Below, in pieces: positions 25,167-37,889 of a stretch of DNA of 64,000 nucleotides. Under the pieces are notes generated by a model. It was not told the DNA's origin. It was given only the letters and a program-made list of their open reading frames with translations, and searched no databases. The stretch comes from Temnopleurus reevesii (lineage: Eukaryota; Echinodermata; Echinoidea; Temnopleuroida; Temnopleuridae), in contig BQKZ01000669.1 of NCBI GenBank assembly GCA_036244855.1, positions 23,088-87,087 on the forward strand, read 5' to 3'. Made by a program: the position numbers and the translations under genes. Numbering within the stretch: position 1 is the stretch's first letter; each line of letters begins with the position of its first letter.

Positions 25167-25459
25167 TATGATTAATGACAATAATTAGGATTATGAACTA
25201 ACAAAATTAGTTTCATACCGCCTAGGTGGTAATCATTATATACATTGCGCTGTATTTGACTTTTGCAACTTCTATATTCTTCTCTGAGTAGTGTGTGGTA
25301 GGTTTTTTTTAAATAAAAGTGTCATTTTCTAGAAAGACGGTGAGAGTTAAAAGGGAGGCAACAGGAAAGAGTTGTTTTCCTTCATCACGAAACCGGTCTG
25401 GAATTTAAAGCATTTGAACGCAAGTAGTTTTCCTGCTCCTATTATTTCCTTTGAACTTC

Positions 25460-26225
25460 CATTCAATAATAAAAACATTCCGAAAGTTCAATACCCAATG
25501 TTATACTGACACATAAATAGTTTTAAGGCATGAACATTTCTGCCAGCGAAGTAGTAAAAACTATTCACACTCAGAAAAATGGAAATAAGAAATGCAAAAT
25601 ATGATTTAAGATTTTTTTAAATAAGGGTGAAAATGGGGGAGAAAGTGAATACACTTTACATAAATAGTCTCAAGGGCAACTAAATAGGGAATAATTGCTC
25701 GTTATTTCAAGTTCAGCTTCTATTCAATAATAAAAGCATTCCGAAAGTTCAATATCCAATGGTATACTGACACATATATAGATTTTGGGCATGCGCAGTT
25801 CCGCCAGCGAAATAGTAAAAAATATTCACACTCGGAAAAATGGAAATAAGAAATGCAAAATATGATTTAAGATTTTCGAATATAAGGGTGAAAATGGGGG
25901 AGAAAGTGAATACATTTGACATAAATAGCCTCAAGGGCAACTAAATAGGGAATTATTGCTCGTTATTTCAAGTTCAACCACCAGTCAATAATAAAAGCAT
26001 TCAGAAAGTTAAATACCCAATATTATACTGAGACAGAAATAGTTTAGGGCATGCGCAGTTCTGCCAGTGATATATTGAAAACTATTCACACTCTGGAAGA
26101 AAAACTGCAACATATAATTACAGATTTGGTAAAAAAAAAAAAACAATATGGGGAAGAAAGTGAATACACTTTTAGTTTCAAGGGCAACTAAATATGGAAT
26201 TTTTGCCAGTTATTTGAAGTAAAAA
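25460..26225. repeat. Three tandem units of about 260 bp
   Basis: CAATAATAAAAACATTCCGA, CAATAATAAAAGCATTCCGA and CAATAATAAAAGCATTCAGA start at about 25465, 25725 and 25985. GGTGAAAATGGGGGAGAAAG and CAAGGGCAACTAAATAGGGA recur in register. The third unit is the most diverged. Confidence 0.82.
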
Positions 26226-27702
26226 AAAAAAAAAAAGATTATGGATTGCTTGTCAGTTATGAGTGATGTAAAAGTATCATATCCCGACGGAACAGATCAA
26301 CAGCAGGGAAGCTGTGAGATATTTATGTATCATCGACGAATACGAGTGTCATTGCATGAATAAATGCCTGCCATCAGAAGCTCAGATTTCAATGAGAATC
26401 CCCCTGAAAAAAATGAATGAAATTAATGATAATACTAATTCTAATGATATTGATAATGAATGAATAAATAAATAATACTGATATTAATAATAATAATAAT
26501 AATAATGGTAGCAATAATTACAATAAAACAACTAAAAGTTTTGAGATTAATTCCGCTGGGTGATGATAGACAAATGATAGACTTGATTCAATATTGTCGC
26601 CAACCGTCCACAAAAGGGTGCACACGTTACTGCTGTATGAAATTACCCGGAGGCTATGAAAAAAAAAAATCATAGGCTGTACTGGGTAGGACTCAAACCC
26701 ACGACCTCTGGACATGAAATAATTATTTTAAGAATAATAAAAATGAAGATATAAAAGATATCGAATATTTTCGCAAGCCTTTTACAATCTTTACAAACTA
26801 TCCTTCACGTTGTAACCCTACAAACAATAGAAAGTACGTTTAGTTGGCCTCTCAACAAACCAGAACAAACAAAACTGAGGAAAAACTCACAATTATTATG
26901 AATTATTGATAATACCAGAGACAGATGATCTGTTTATCATGCTTATTTGGGGAATTGTAACTCTTTCCCCTCCCTCCTTGGGCATAAGAAGGGTATTTGG
27001 TTGCCCTCCACCCACCAAACCTCCGAAATTGGCCTCAGCTGATTATTTTTTTTCTGTTTTTACTTTTCATTCAGATAGAAAATCAAAATGAATTAAAAAC
27101 ACTTGTACATTTATATTCAATATGGCATTAAAGATTTCTGTGAGATAAATTGTTGGCAATTTTTTTGCCCCTATATGCATGATAAGTCATTATTTCCGTA
27201 TATACAGCAATAACCATCTGTTTCTGGGGATTCAATTCAATTGAATTCAAACTTTATTCACCCAATATCAATTAAAAAAATCATATCATATAAAATGCAG
27301 ATGATGTAGGCCTATAATAAAGTAGCAAAATGAGAATGGTTAAACCCTAAAGGAGACGCATTTTGCTTGTAATGCAGGGCCCCTTTACAGAAACTGCAAC
27401 AGAAATAAACAGGGAAAATAAAAGTGATTTAATTTGTGAGAAATTTTAAGGTCCTGGCGGACGAGAGGTCCAATTTCAGTCTAATTTCCATGTCGTCAAA
27501 ACTAAAACATAAAAAATAAAAATAAAAACTTTTTTCGACCAACCGTGAATATTTTTCAGCAATAACATTCTTGTGCAACCAAACAATTTGTTATTTCTTC
27601 TAGTCGTATTCTCGTAGGTTATATGAATTATTACATTTCAATACTCTCGGTGAAGGGTAATGGCCATGAAATGTCAAAGTTAATTCACCTCATTAATAAA
27701 TA
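26226..27702. other. Stretch with AAT microsatellite and a tRNA-like remnant
   Basis: (AAT)n at about 26484-26506. On the minus strand, GTCCAGAGGTCGTGGGTTTGAGTCC (26692-26716) resembles the 3' half of a tRNA-derived SINE head but is followed by no body. The rest is unrecognised. Confidence 0.4.
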
Positions 27703-28212
27703 AAATTTTGTTTTGACCTCTAAGTTTGAGGGAAAAGAATAAGGATGTGATTTCTAACTTTTAAGAAGTCGAGCGTGCTTATTGCATCAATGATATGTGA
27801 AATTAAAGGGAAATCTACCCCACTCCCCATTTTCTTTAAAATAAGAAATAGTAAATTAAATTTTGTTTTGACCTCTAACTTTGAGGAAGAGAATAAGGAT
27901 GAGATTTGTGAATTTAAAGGGAAATCTACCCTACTCTCCATTTTTCTTAAAATGAGAAATAAATAGAATTTTGTTTTGAAATTGAGGGAAAGAATAAGAA
28001 TTGAGAAGTCGAGTGTGCTCTGCAGTAATGATATGTGAAATTAAAGGGAAATCTACCCTACTACCCATCTTTATTTAAATGAGAAACGATAAATTAAATT
28101 TTGATTTGAAATTGAGGGAACGAATAAGAATGTGATTTCCAACTGTAAGAAGTCGAGTGTGCTCTGCAGTAATATGTGAAATTAAAAGGAAATCTACCCT
28201 ACTCCCCCGATT
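27703..28212. repeat. Degenerate tandem repeat, four units of about 110-140 bp
   Basis: GGGAAATCTACC(C) occurs at about 27808, 27918, 28047 and 28188. It is accompanied by TTTTGTTTTGACCTCTAA, AAGAAGTCGAG(C/T)GTGCT and GATATGTGAAATTAAAG segments, some deleted from individual units. Confidence 0.78.
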
Positions 28213-28564
28213 TAAAAAAATAAAAATATCGACTATTCTGTTTCATAGTTTGCATTTCATAAAGCAACGTAATTTCTGAAAGTATGGGTATGTGTCTTAC
28301 AAAATTTGCTGGTTTTATTTTTTTTATTTGTTTGCTGTTCTATCAATTTCTGTAACACACAGGTCTGCTCTTTGTCATTCATGCCTAGATGTTGAGTATA
28401 GTTAATTTATGAATACTTGATGTAATATCAAAATGAAAAATAAATTTTCAGATCATTTTCATTTTCTGCCCAAATTGTGAAGTATTGTGCTATATTGGAA
28501 TGGGAACAATAAAATTAAATCAAATGACTAACACAATATCTGAAATTGGGTAAAATGTACGTAA
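28213..28564. other. AT-rich stretch with nothing recognised
   Basis: No repeat of this window or exon seen. Confidence 0.35.
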
Positions 28565-28993
28565 TATTGTGTAAAAATTCATATTATATCCTGCAAAATG
28601 TTAGCTCCCCCCCCCCCCTGTATGATAAAATACATATTCCCTTTTACCGAACATTGGCATGATTGTGTTTATTAGGAGGCCAATCGCTTATAAACTCCTC
28701 AAAATAAGTTTGGAAATCCAAGTTTACGGACACATAGCAAAAATATGGGAAATCTATTTCCATATTGAGTCATATNATTGTGTAAAAATTCATATTATAT
28801 CCTGCAAAATGTTCCCTCCCCCCCCCCCCTATGACATGTATGATAAAATACATATTCCCTTTTACCGAACATTGGCATGATTGTGTTTATTTTTTTTCCA
28901 ATCGCTTATAAACTCCTCAAAATAAGTTTGGAAATCCAAGTTTACGGACACATAGCAAAAATATGGGAAATCTATTTCCATATTGAGTCATAT
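28565..28993. repeat. Near-identical 211/217-bp duplicate joined by a single N
   Basis: 28565-28775 and 28777-28993 are almost the same sequence (starting ATTGTGTAAAAATTCATATT and ending TTCCATATTGAGTCATAT), separated by one N at 28776. They differ only around the poly-C run and at AGGAGG versus TTTTTT. This looks like two haplotypes placed side by side by the assembler, rather than an old tandem duplication. Confidence 0.75.
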
Positions 28994-29602
28994 CACTGAA
29001 AAGAGTGTTCTATTATCTAAAGAATGACACCTCAGATGTTTACAGAGGTTATTTCACAGCTGAGTAATTCCCTTTGAAGTATAAAGAAGTATGGACGCAA
29101 AAAATGCAAATCAGTAATCAATCTATTGTAGTCAAGTTGTTAAAATATGGATTTTAAATGGATACATGCCTGTGAATGGATAGATTGATGAATAAAATAA
29201 CGAATAATCAATGTTCATCAACTTGTAAAGATGATTATTACAATGACTGATAACAATCTAAAAATTTCACCTGAAAAAAGATAATTTATTCATTATTTCA
29301 CTCTTTAAATTTAATGAATCGTTTCTTTCTGCTCGTGCATCAATTTTATCCATTCAGAACCACATTTCAATGGTGACCCTACAATAAGTCAATTACAAAT
29401 TTTACTGTTTTTACTCTCATACCTTCGTTGATTTCATAGGGAATTGCTTAGCCGTGAAATAATACCTGTAAATAAATGAGATGTCATTCTTTAGGTAATA
29501 AATCACTCTTTTCAGTGATATTGCTCGATATGGAAATCAATTTCCCATATTTTTGCTATGTGTCCGTAAACTTAGATTTCCAAACTTTTTTTGAGGAGTT
29601 TA
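28912..29602. repeat. Large inverted repeat with about 120-bp arms
   Basis: The arm 28912-29030 (TAAACTCCTCAAAATAAGTT ... TATCTAAAGAATGAC) is matched in inverse by 29482-29602 (GTCATTCTTTAGGTAATAAA ... TTTTTTGAGGAGTTTA), with about 450 bases between. Confidence 0.75.
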
Positions 29603-30249
29603 GTTACTTTTGCAGATATGAGTTATCGCCTAATATTCTCAAATTTTCTATGTTATATTCATCTAATTTTTCTTCTCCTATTGAGCAAATATTATTTTGG
29701 GGTAGACTTGTCATCTAAATTGGTATTATTTTGAAATCCTTAAAATGAATAAAAGTTTTTTAAAAAAAATTGAGAGGAAATCAAGTCAAGGTGAAAATAG
29801 ATTTTTGTGAGGTGGGGTAGGAGGAAACACTCACCCAGGTCAGAGGGGTTATCCTATTTTTAGCTGACACGACGCAAAAGGGGAAACGTTACATAATGTG
29901 GCCTTGTTATTCAAGCCTGTTTTCCATATATCCGATCACTCTTGATCATGACAAGGAAATCAGCGAAAAGGGAAGAAAACCTCGGATGTTACGGCCATAA
30001 ATAACGCAACATTTGACGTTAATAGGTCATTATGCACCAACGAATGTTTCCAATATCATAAATATGGAAGTCTGCTCCCCCTTTTTTAAATAGATAGAGT
30101 GTATACAAGAGCACAAGTTGTAACATAAGCACTACGAATTCACATTAATCATGCTTTGTTCTTGTATCTTCGCATGGCTTGGAGCATGGTATTACTAATT
30201 TTTCAAAGTATTAACACAAAACTCGGTTGATCAAATAAATTCAACTATA
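29603..30249. other. Stretch with nothing recognised
   Basis: No repeat of this window or exon seen. Confidence 0.35.
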
Positions 30250-30428
30250 CCACGATATAATCTATTTGCGAAAAATTAAATCGAACGCCAATTAAATGCT
30301 CCTTTGTATTGCTATCAAAATCGGAACCAGCTTGTTACAGTTGTGTCCACACAGTTCAATACACGTCGCACGGCTCTATCGTTCATGACCCTTTTTTATT
30401 TCGCGGAAATAGTTTTTATCTTGTTGTC
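30250..30428. mobile_element. MITE C copy 4
   Basis: CCACGATATAATCTATTTGCG at the left and CGCGGAAATAGTTTTTATC at the right. The interior AATGCTCCTTTGTATTGCTA, GGAACCAGCTTGTTACAGTTG matches the 19.2 kb copy. Confidence 0.8.
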
Positions 30429-30645
30429 TTAACAACCAAAACCTGCCAATCCTAACTAAGATATATTTGTATAATCACAAAAAGTATTTCTATTAAAAGT
30501 AGAAAATAGCGATAGAACATTTTAAGTAGGCTATATGTTATAAAGAAAACAAAGATGATGCAGTGCGCATGTGACGGGTTCGGGCACCATAGTGGGTATA
30601 TTCGTAAACAAAAAAGTCAATTTGCATTTTAGGTTTCTTACTTAA

Positions 30646-31236
30646 AGGGGAATGACACCCAGACAATAATGTACTGTCAGTAAATGAAGAAAGATCAGAT
30701 GAACAAGCTGTGAAAATTTGAGCAAAATTAGATAATCCGTTCAAAAGTTATGAATTTTCAAAATCATCATTTCCACCTGCACTGGGCATCCTTAAAATGG
30801 CATGCTTATGGCTAATTAGCATAATCAGTGATGTCATACATGGAGAACTTCTGATTCATTTTGTATATAAATTTATTGAAAATGGAACAATATCATATTT
30901 CAACTGAGGAATCCAACCCGTTCTTTCTGGAATGATTGCAGAATTGATGTGGCTATAATATATTTAACCGAAGAAACAAAATGTTGTGTACTTTTCTGGA
31001 AAAAGGGGAAAATGTGAAATTTTGTGTGCAAAGCGAATGGAGAGTTCTCCATGTTGACAGCCATTTGGTGCCTGGGCGTTTGCCAATTTAATGAGCCCAT
31101 GAGGGGTGTAAATCAAAACTTTGAAAATTCATAATTTTTTAATGAATTATCATATTTTGCTCAATTTTTCACAGTTTATTCATCTTATTTTTCTTCATTT
31201 AATGATAGCAATTTAATATCTGAGTGTAATTCCCCT
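30646..31236. mobile_element. TTAA-flanked element, 591 bp
   Basis: AGGGGAATGACACCCAGA at the left and TCTGAGTGTAATTCCCCT at the right are inverted ends, each bordered by TTAA (30642-30645, 31237-31240). The interior arms also pair (AAGTTATGAATTTTCAAA with TTTGAAAATTCATAATTT; GATGAACAAGCTGTGAAAAT with TTTTTCACAGTTTATTCATC). TTAA target use is known for piggyBac and Kolobok elements. No transposase frame. Confidence 0.8.
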
Positions 31237-31240
31237 TTAA

Positions 31241-33595
31241 CAATCACTCTGGACTTACATTATATCCTATTACTACCTGTAGGTTTTATCATTAGGGATT
31301 TACTTCTATGATTTATTACTACTTTTGCTACTTTTTATGAATCTTTATATTTTGTACTTTGTACTTTTCTTCAGCCAATGCCTTATTTCATTGTTGTTGA
31401 ATTATACTTGTTTTGGAATAGGAGATAGTAGATCAGAATAAAGTAATAAATACACAATAGAATTAATGCAATTCCCCCCCTCAATTTAGTTAAGTAATTT
31501 CAACGATTTCAGTGTATTGTACATTTCCTGCCAATAGCACAAGAGTTCAAAAGTTTGCCGGACATTACTTATCTACAACCAAACCGGGAGTTGGCCCCCT
31601 GATCGCAATTAGCAATCTTCCTACAGTTTCACTAGCACATAAAAACATTCAAATTAATCAGGTTTCTTTCATTTTGTTGGCCAACAAACTTGGCTAATTA
31701 CACGGGAGGTTATGACTTGGGTTTAATCGCTTAGCTCAGCGAATTCATGCACTTTAAACCAGGAAATATGGTGGTTGGTAATCTAGGAACAACATCCGAT
31801 ATGCCCACTCTAAATTGGTCTTTTTATATCATGTCTGTGATGAAGAAATCCTATTGTTTTACTAGTGCTTGGTAGCTACTAATGGAACCTTGTTTTGGGA
31901 AGGTGTTGACATCCCTCTCTTAAAATCTTAATGAAAATAGTACTAGTAATTGTGGTAATGACAATGCACTTCGTTTATATAGTAAAAATAGGCTATTTAT
32001 TTACACTACAAGATGTCATTGTTGAGCAAAGAATTTTGTTATAGCGCACGTCCGTGCATTATAACGTGTATACATACGTCACAAAATGTATGTTCAAACA
32101 TGCGTTCTTATACGTGTTGTCATTGCTGTGCATTATTACCCGGTTATAGAGCGGCTGCACTATTCGCATTCTCAGAATTTTTAAACTACCTGATTAACGT
32201 GGATACGTGCAACAAATTGAAAATTGGAATGATTTTCTTACAGATGAAAGAAACACCATGTGTTATTCAAAACAATAACAAAAAAAATTAAAAAACAACT
32301 ACAAAACGTAGTAACGGATCAACATATAATAGAACAATATAAATAATCTAAAGTTGGCAAAATGTTATCATAGGTTCGAATTCAAAACGTAGTGTTAATA
32401 TCTTTCAGTAAAAAAAAAATATTTTCGCTACACTCCACACAGGTAAGGTGAATAAACATTTCTTGATCTTCCTTCGAACAGAAGACTGCCAGTCTAAAGC
32501 GGGATTTTAAGATACAACAGGCAAGATTCTGCATTAGATTATAGGCTATATGCTATTGAACAAGTATGACACTTTGTAACATTACAATTTCATATTTTTC
32601 GTTTGTAATTTGCAAAAAAAATAATGCATTCATTTCATAGTTGAAACATTGTTATCGTACAGGAGGAGGAGAAACTTTACATTTGCGCTATAAATTTTCT
32701 TATTTTAACAAGACAGTTATTTATTACATGAAAATCCTTATAATACGAGGGAAAAAATGATTTTACCAGACTAGTCCAGAGGTCAAATGTTCAAATATCA
32801 GACGTGGAGACATCGGAGAGTAATAGCGGTTTGTTCCAGATGTCCGAAGCTTTTGCCAATCGCTGTTTTCCAGCTAATTTCGAAATAAGAAAGACAGCGG
32901 GGCTTTGACAGACGATAATGTATGCCACCTTGATTTCTGACATAATATTTCGCGCTTTTTTATTATAAACTTGGAGGTGTAAGGATTGCGTTTGACACAC
33001 TGTGAAAAGGTGTTAGATTTTAGACCTTGGGTTATAACATATGCAAGTCACCTTGACTTTGAAAGCGGCTAATGATCGCTGGGGTGGCAATTTAGCCTTC
33101 AATCACCACATTTCAAAAAACGTTGTTTACAATGCCCATTTCACATTTCAAAGTTGATTGTTAACTACCAATCATCGCATTTCACTATTTGTCATTTTCA
33201 TTCTACATTTGGAAGTTGAATTCGTAGATATAATTATCTTCTATTGAACTGTCACTTACAATGCCCATTTCACACATGAAAGTTGACTATTCATCTTGCG
33301 ATCGGTTCATTTAAAATAAATGGCCTTTATACAACTTCCATATTATGCATAGATATTACACCAATACCAATAATACACCAATAACATCTTGTCTGTCATT
33401 TTTTTTATAAGGAAAAATACTAGTTTTATACAGAAAATGGTCACAGTTGTAGTGTTAATAGCGAATATGAAAGAAGAGTAATTTGTTATGGAATAAGAAA
33501 GCACTGACTGGCAGACTTCTAACAAATATAATAAACAACGAAAAGTAGAAGAAAACAATAAAAGAAAATTACCAGGATAATAAGAAATATAGGAG
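31241..33595. other. Stretch with few features
   Basis: TTACAATGCCCATTTCACA occurs twice near 33127 and 33256, each followed by AAAGTTGA, a local degenerate repeat. No exon or known element recognised in the rest. Confidence 0.35.
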
Positions 33596-33669
33596 GAAGA
33601 AGAAGAAGACGAAGAAGAAGAAGAAGAAGAAGAAGAAGAAGAAGAAGAAGAAGAAGAAGAAGAAGAAGA
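33596..33669. repeat. (GAA)n microsatellite
   Basis: About 70 bases of GAA/AGA triplets followed by a G run. Overlapping poly-Leu frames are artefacts. Confidence 0.92.
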
Positions 33670-34775
33670 AAGGGGGGGGGGCGGGAGAAAAGAAGAAAGA
33701 GATAAAGATGAAGATCCACAAAAATGATTGTTGACACCGTCTGATTATTTTATCGTATCAAAATCAGTCGTGCTTCAGAAGTGTCGGGATAGGATATTTC
33801 CCTTTTTTACAGAAGTCACAAGGGTTTTTTTTTCAACATAACGAACATTTATGAATTATGCTTCTCGTGAAATTTAAAAGATGGCATTTTCTTAAATGGT
33901 TGGTTCATTCGTTCGTTGGTTCTTTGGTAAATTTTATTTATCGTGCTTATTCACGGCTCAAACAACAACAAATAAATTTATGCAGGTCATGATCCACAAG
34001 CTGTTTTCAGCAAGGTCATGATAAAAACAATAACAAAGTGAATATCAATATAAACATGCAAAAAAATCAACAAAATGGAAATGCACGTATAGATCCTCAT
34101 CATTTGGGCCTAACTGACGTACTTGAGCGAATTCTAAATGGTTTGATAAGCACAGAAAATTTAATAGACCACCCTGATTCGTGATAAGTTAGTATTTATA
34201 GAAGATTTTCTCGGCGTAAAATCTATAAATTGACCATGAAAACATCCAGCTTAATGGAGATTCACATCCTTTTTAAATAATTAACATTTGAATGGAAATG
34301 TCTCATCTACCTCTCCATACCAGTACGCCATCACTTCCAGGAGGGGTGGAATGCTTTTTTTTCGGGGGTAGGGGGCACAAGTACATTATTTGCTTCTTGT
34401 CAAATTCATTGGGTGCAAGCCCCCGCCCCTATCCCTACATATTGCCATATGCAAATGTTTTAATACACAGCTCCACCATTTTGAATCCCTCCACTTTTCA
34501 CGACGTTCCTTTGTCCATGAATTGCCCCTCGATGATGGTGAAAGAGGTTAAACAACTTTGCTGATCGCCCCCCCCCCCTCCTCCTCGAAAAAAAATGAAT
34601 AAGCAAAATAAAAATAAGTGCATCACCGAACTTACAATCAGAGAAAAAGTTCTCACCAAAGAGCTTTATTTATAGAAACTCTTTGGTCGTCACCCACTTG
34701 GCGTCTCTTTATCTGTTTATCCTCCCAATTTTATAATTATTTCAAATTTTACAGGAAATGTCCGCCCCTAAGCGC

Positions 34776-34782
<7 letters not shown>
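33670..34782. other. Stretch with nothing recognised
   Basis: No repeat family of this window or exon candidate seen. The CCCC-rich open frame at 34292-34564 lacks support. Confidence 0.35.
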
Positions 34783-34818
<36 letters not shown>

Positions 34819-34819
34819 N
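34780..34819. repeat. Poly-C run ending in N
   Basis: About 38 C followed by a single N at 34819, then GGGG. Probably a place where sequencing or assembly failed. Confidence 0.9.
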
Positions 34820-35249
34820 GGGGTTCGAATGGATCACAGAAAGGCACTCGCTCCGAACGGTACACTATCGTTTACACACCAGATGGCGCACTAATAGGAT
34901 ATCGTATGTAGTTACAAATTGAGAAATGAAACAGTTTCTGGATATTGTTTCCCCCTTATAAACCATTTTTAAAGTTGACCATAATTGAATTTAAGTTTGA
35001 GCATAATTTGATCTTGGTATCGATAATCTACATAAATTTCCGACGCACAATTTCATGGGACTGACATAAGTATCCCATAAGATTTATGTATCGTATAATT
35101 CCCATGCCTTCTTCTCCTTGGAAAATATTATTGCCATTTGAAATCAATTTTGTATCAGTAAAAAAAAACATCAGAAATCGTGAAACACCTTTTTTGGGGG
35201 GCATATTGATTTGTAATTTATAGAAAATAGAAAAAATGTTACATGTTTG
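34820..35249. other. Stretch with nothing recognised
   Basis: AT-rich; nothing supported. Confidence 0.35.
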
Positions 35250-35653
35250 TTATACTCTTCTCCAAAAAGAAGAAAATGTTAAATTCTGTGTATAAAGTGA
35301 ATGGAGAGTACTCCATGTTCAGATGTTGGCAGGGCAGCCATTTTGTGCATGAAAGTTGCAAAATCTAGAAGCTCATGAGGGATGTAAATCAACCTTTAAA
35401 AAAATGCATAACTTTTAAACGGCTCATCCGATTTTGCTAAGATTTTCACAGTTTGATCATTGCATTTTTCTTCATTCACTGATTGCATGTTAAAGTATGT
35501 GGTAATTTACCATTTAAATCAGTTTCTAGAATAATCCAAAACTTTGAAAGATTCATAAACTTTTGAATGAGTCATCTGGTTTTGATCAAATTTTCATATT
35601 TCTCCATCCACTGACAACACATTAATGTCTGGAGTTAAGTTCCCTTTAATGTA
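35250..35653. mobile_element. Degraded relative of the TTAA-flanked 30.6 kb element
   Basis: GAATGGAGAGTACTCCATGT and CTCATGAGGGATGTAAATCA match GAATGGAGAGTTCTCCATGT and CCATGAGGGGTGTAAATCA in the 30646-31236 element. GATTTTCACAGTTTGATCAT follows, and it ends at GTTCCCTTTAA. The right part is repeated (35505-35653). The left end is missing or eroded. Confidence 0.6.
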
Positions 35654-35902
35654 TCAGAGAGTTTTTGATGTATTGGAAAGACATTAATGATAAAAGTCAC
35701 AACACATACACATCCCACGCCGCTAATTACAACGATAACAAGGGGATAATTACTGATGTTTTGAATGTTTATCCTTTTATTGAGGAAATGAACGTGTATA
35801 ATCAGGGTCCTGGTCTAATCTGTCGAAATCCAATTCAATGTTTGCATATCGGTCACTAGCTGTGGCAAAGAGAAATCTGTATTGGTTTGCCCTTGTAAGA
35901 TC

Positions 35903-36076
35903 CGTCAAACGGACGGATCCAGGATTTCTCAATTAGGGGGGGGGGGCGAAATTTTCTGAAAAGCAGGGGAAAAAAGCCCCTGAAGAACGGAAGGAATATA
36001 TGGCGACCCCCCTTAATTGTTTATCGAGATGTAGGCCTACCCTCGTCATCGCTAATTGGGGGGGGGGGGGGGAGGG
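35903..36076. repeat. GGATCCAGGATTT / poly-G element
   Basis: ACGGATCCAGGATTTCTCAA followed by G runs at about 35936-35946 and 36058-36072. This kind of repeat resembles the 54.09 kb element in outline. Boundaries uncertain. Confidence 0.4.
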
Positions 36077-36129
36077 GGGCTCGTTCCCCCACTCTTAATC
36101 CTCCTATTATAAATACATATGAATTTCTA

Positions 36130-36232
36130 CATTTTCTTATCATTAGATATTATCATCATTATTATTATTATCATCATCAACCTCATAATCATCATCATAA
36201 TCATCATGATCATCATCATCATTAAGACATCA
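36130..36232. repeat. (ATC/ATT)n microsatellite
   Basis: Imperfect TCATCA and TTATTA triplets over about 100 bases. Confidence 0.85.
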
Positions 36233-37889
36233 TCAATGTTTTCGTTATCATTATATTATTTCATATTATAAGGAGCACCATTTTTGTGTTTTCAAATACA
36301 ATTTCGATTACATTTGTTTATTTAGTGTTTTAGACAACTTTTTATTTCGATTTTGTTAATTCAAGGGGCCAAGAATGGAGAATTCATAAAATCATGGACT
36401 ATTATGGGCCTATTCCATACCTCCATTGAATCATGAGCTTTACTTCACAGTGGGTAGCTTGCCACATAAACCGAGACCATACCGCGTGTCTCAAAAAATC
36501 TTTACACATTTTGACATGGCTACCAAACACCAAATAATGCAATCACATGCATGTTATTTTTTATTTACTGAAAGTTTAGAACCCGAAATTTTATGTGACC
36601 AAAGAATTACCGAAATGATTCGCAATTTAGTGAGCAATGTTCGTTTTGAAGAGGGCATACAACTTGTTAAAGAGATTGGATGCACAACCATTACCGAGGT
36701 AATTATTATTTGGAAATAGAATAAGGCAAGAAGCTCGANGTTGGTATGTAGCCTACCCGGTAAGAAACAACCGTGTCTTGATGAAACGTCATGGAGCATC
36801 TGCTGGACTTTTCCGAAAGCAAATATTGTGTGACATGCTTGTTTCAAATTTTATTTGAATTGATTTGCTTTGCTTGTTGTTTAAATCCAATGAGATGGAG
36901 GATATTTAAAATATTAAAATGACATTATTATTCATGTCAGTATATATGGATTCACCCAAAATTAGACAGTGAGTAATTCCATCAAAGGTTTATAAAATGT
37001 GGAACTTGGGACGCTGCCCCCTCCCCCATAAAAGAAGAGGAGCTTAGATAAATATTAGCCCCCATTATGTTGTGCAAATCAGCCATTTCAAGATGATACA
37101 CAATACTGCTTTAATAGTTCCATTGCACTAGTAAATTACTAAATGCGACTGTTCTTTCAGGCGCCGAGGGGATGGGGCCTCCGAGGTCCTAACTTGTAAA
37201 ACATAATTTTTTAAACAGGGCGCTAAATTATTATTTATTTTCTGTACATTCATGAGAAGTTATTTTTTTTTTTTACTTTATTCTCAAACCATTGCTTTTA
37301 TTATTTCTGGCCGCTTTGTACAAATGTATGTTGTATGATTTAACCCCTTGTATTACCCGAACTCCAAATTATAATTCACTGAGAATTTGTCTTGGGGTCA
37401 AGATCTACACGAGACGAAGTTGAGGAAAAAACTGTTCACTTTATCTTCACACGAAGAACCTGATTTGTAGCACGTAGGTTTGCTTTACATTTTTCGTGTA
37501 CACACGAAGGGTGCAAATATTCGAGTAATGGTGCAATCTGCGGAAAAAATTGAAGAAGGTGCAATATTGTACCCTTTAGATGCACACGCTCAGCAAAACA
37601 TAAGTGGTGCAAACTACTAAAAAGGGCCCAATATTGTTTAACAGCCTCAAGTGGTCACTTCGTAAAGTTATCGAGTCATTGTTTGATATCTATTTAAAAA
37701 AAATCCACTCCTCGAAGACATGTGTGTTCGATTTGCATTTGCATTGTCACATCACTAGATAGCCTTCAAACCAACAATGACATCCTTGAAGAGGTTCATC
37801 TGATTGGTAAATCTATAATAATAGCGAATTTCATTAATTCACAATCATTCGCTATTATTACAACAATGACATCGTCTGTCGGTTCAATC
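36233..37889. other. Stretch holding a weak exon candidate and otherwise nothing recognised
   Basis: A single N interrupts it at 36739. The candidate exon at 36580-36698 is listed separately. From 37400 to 37650 there are several GGTGCAA-type words but no clear unit. Confidence 0.35.
36580..36698 (+). other. Weak candidate exon or pseudogene fragment
   Basis: A T-rich tract and GTTTAG precede, GAG|GTAATT follows, and the 119 bases between read open with a soluble-protein-like composition (…E-E-G-I-Q-L-V-K-E-I-G-C). Downstream an open segment continues past the N (W-Y-V-A-Y-P-V-R-N-N). I do not recognise the protein and no partner exon was found. It could equally be chance. Confidence 0.15.
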
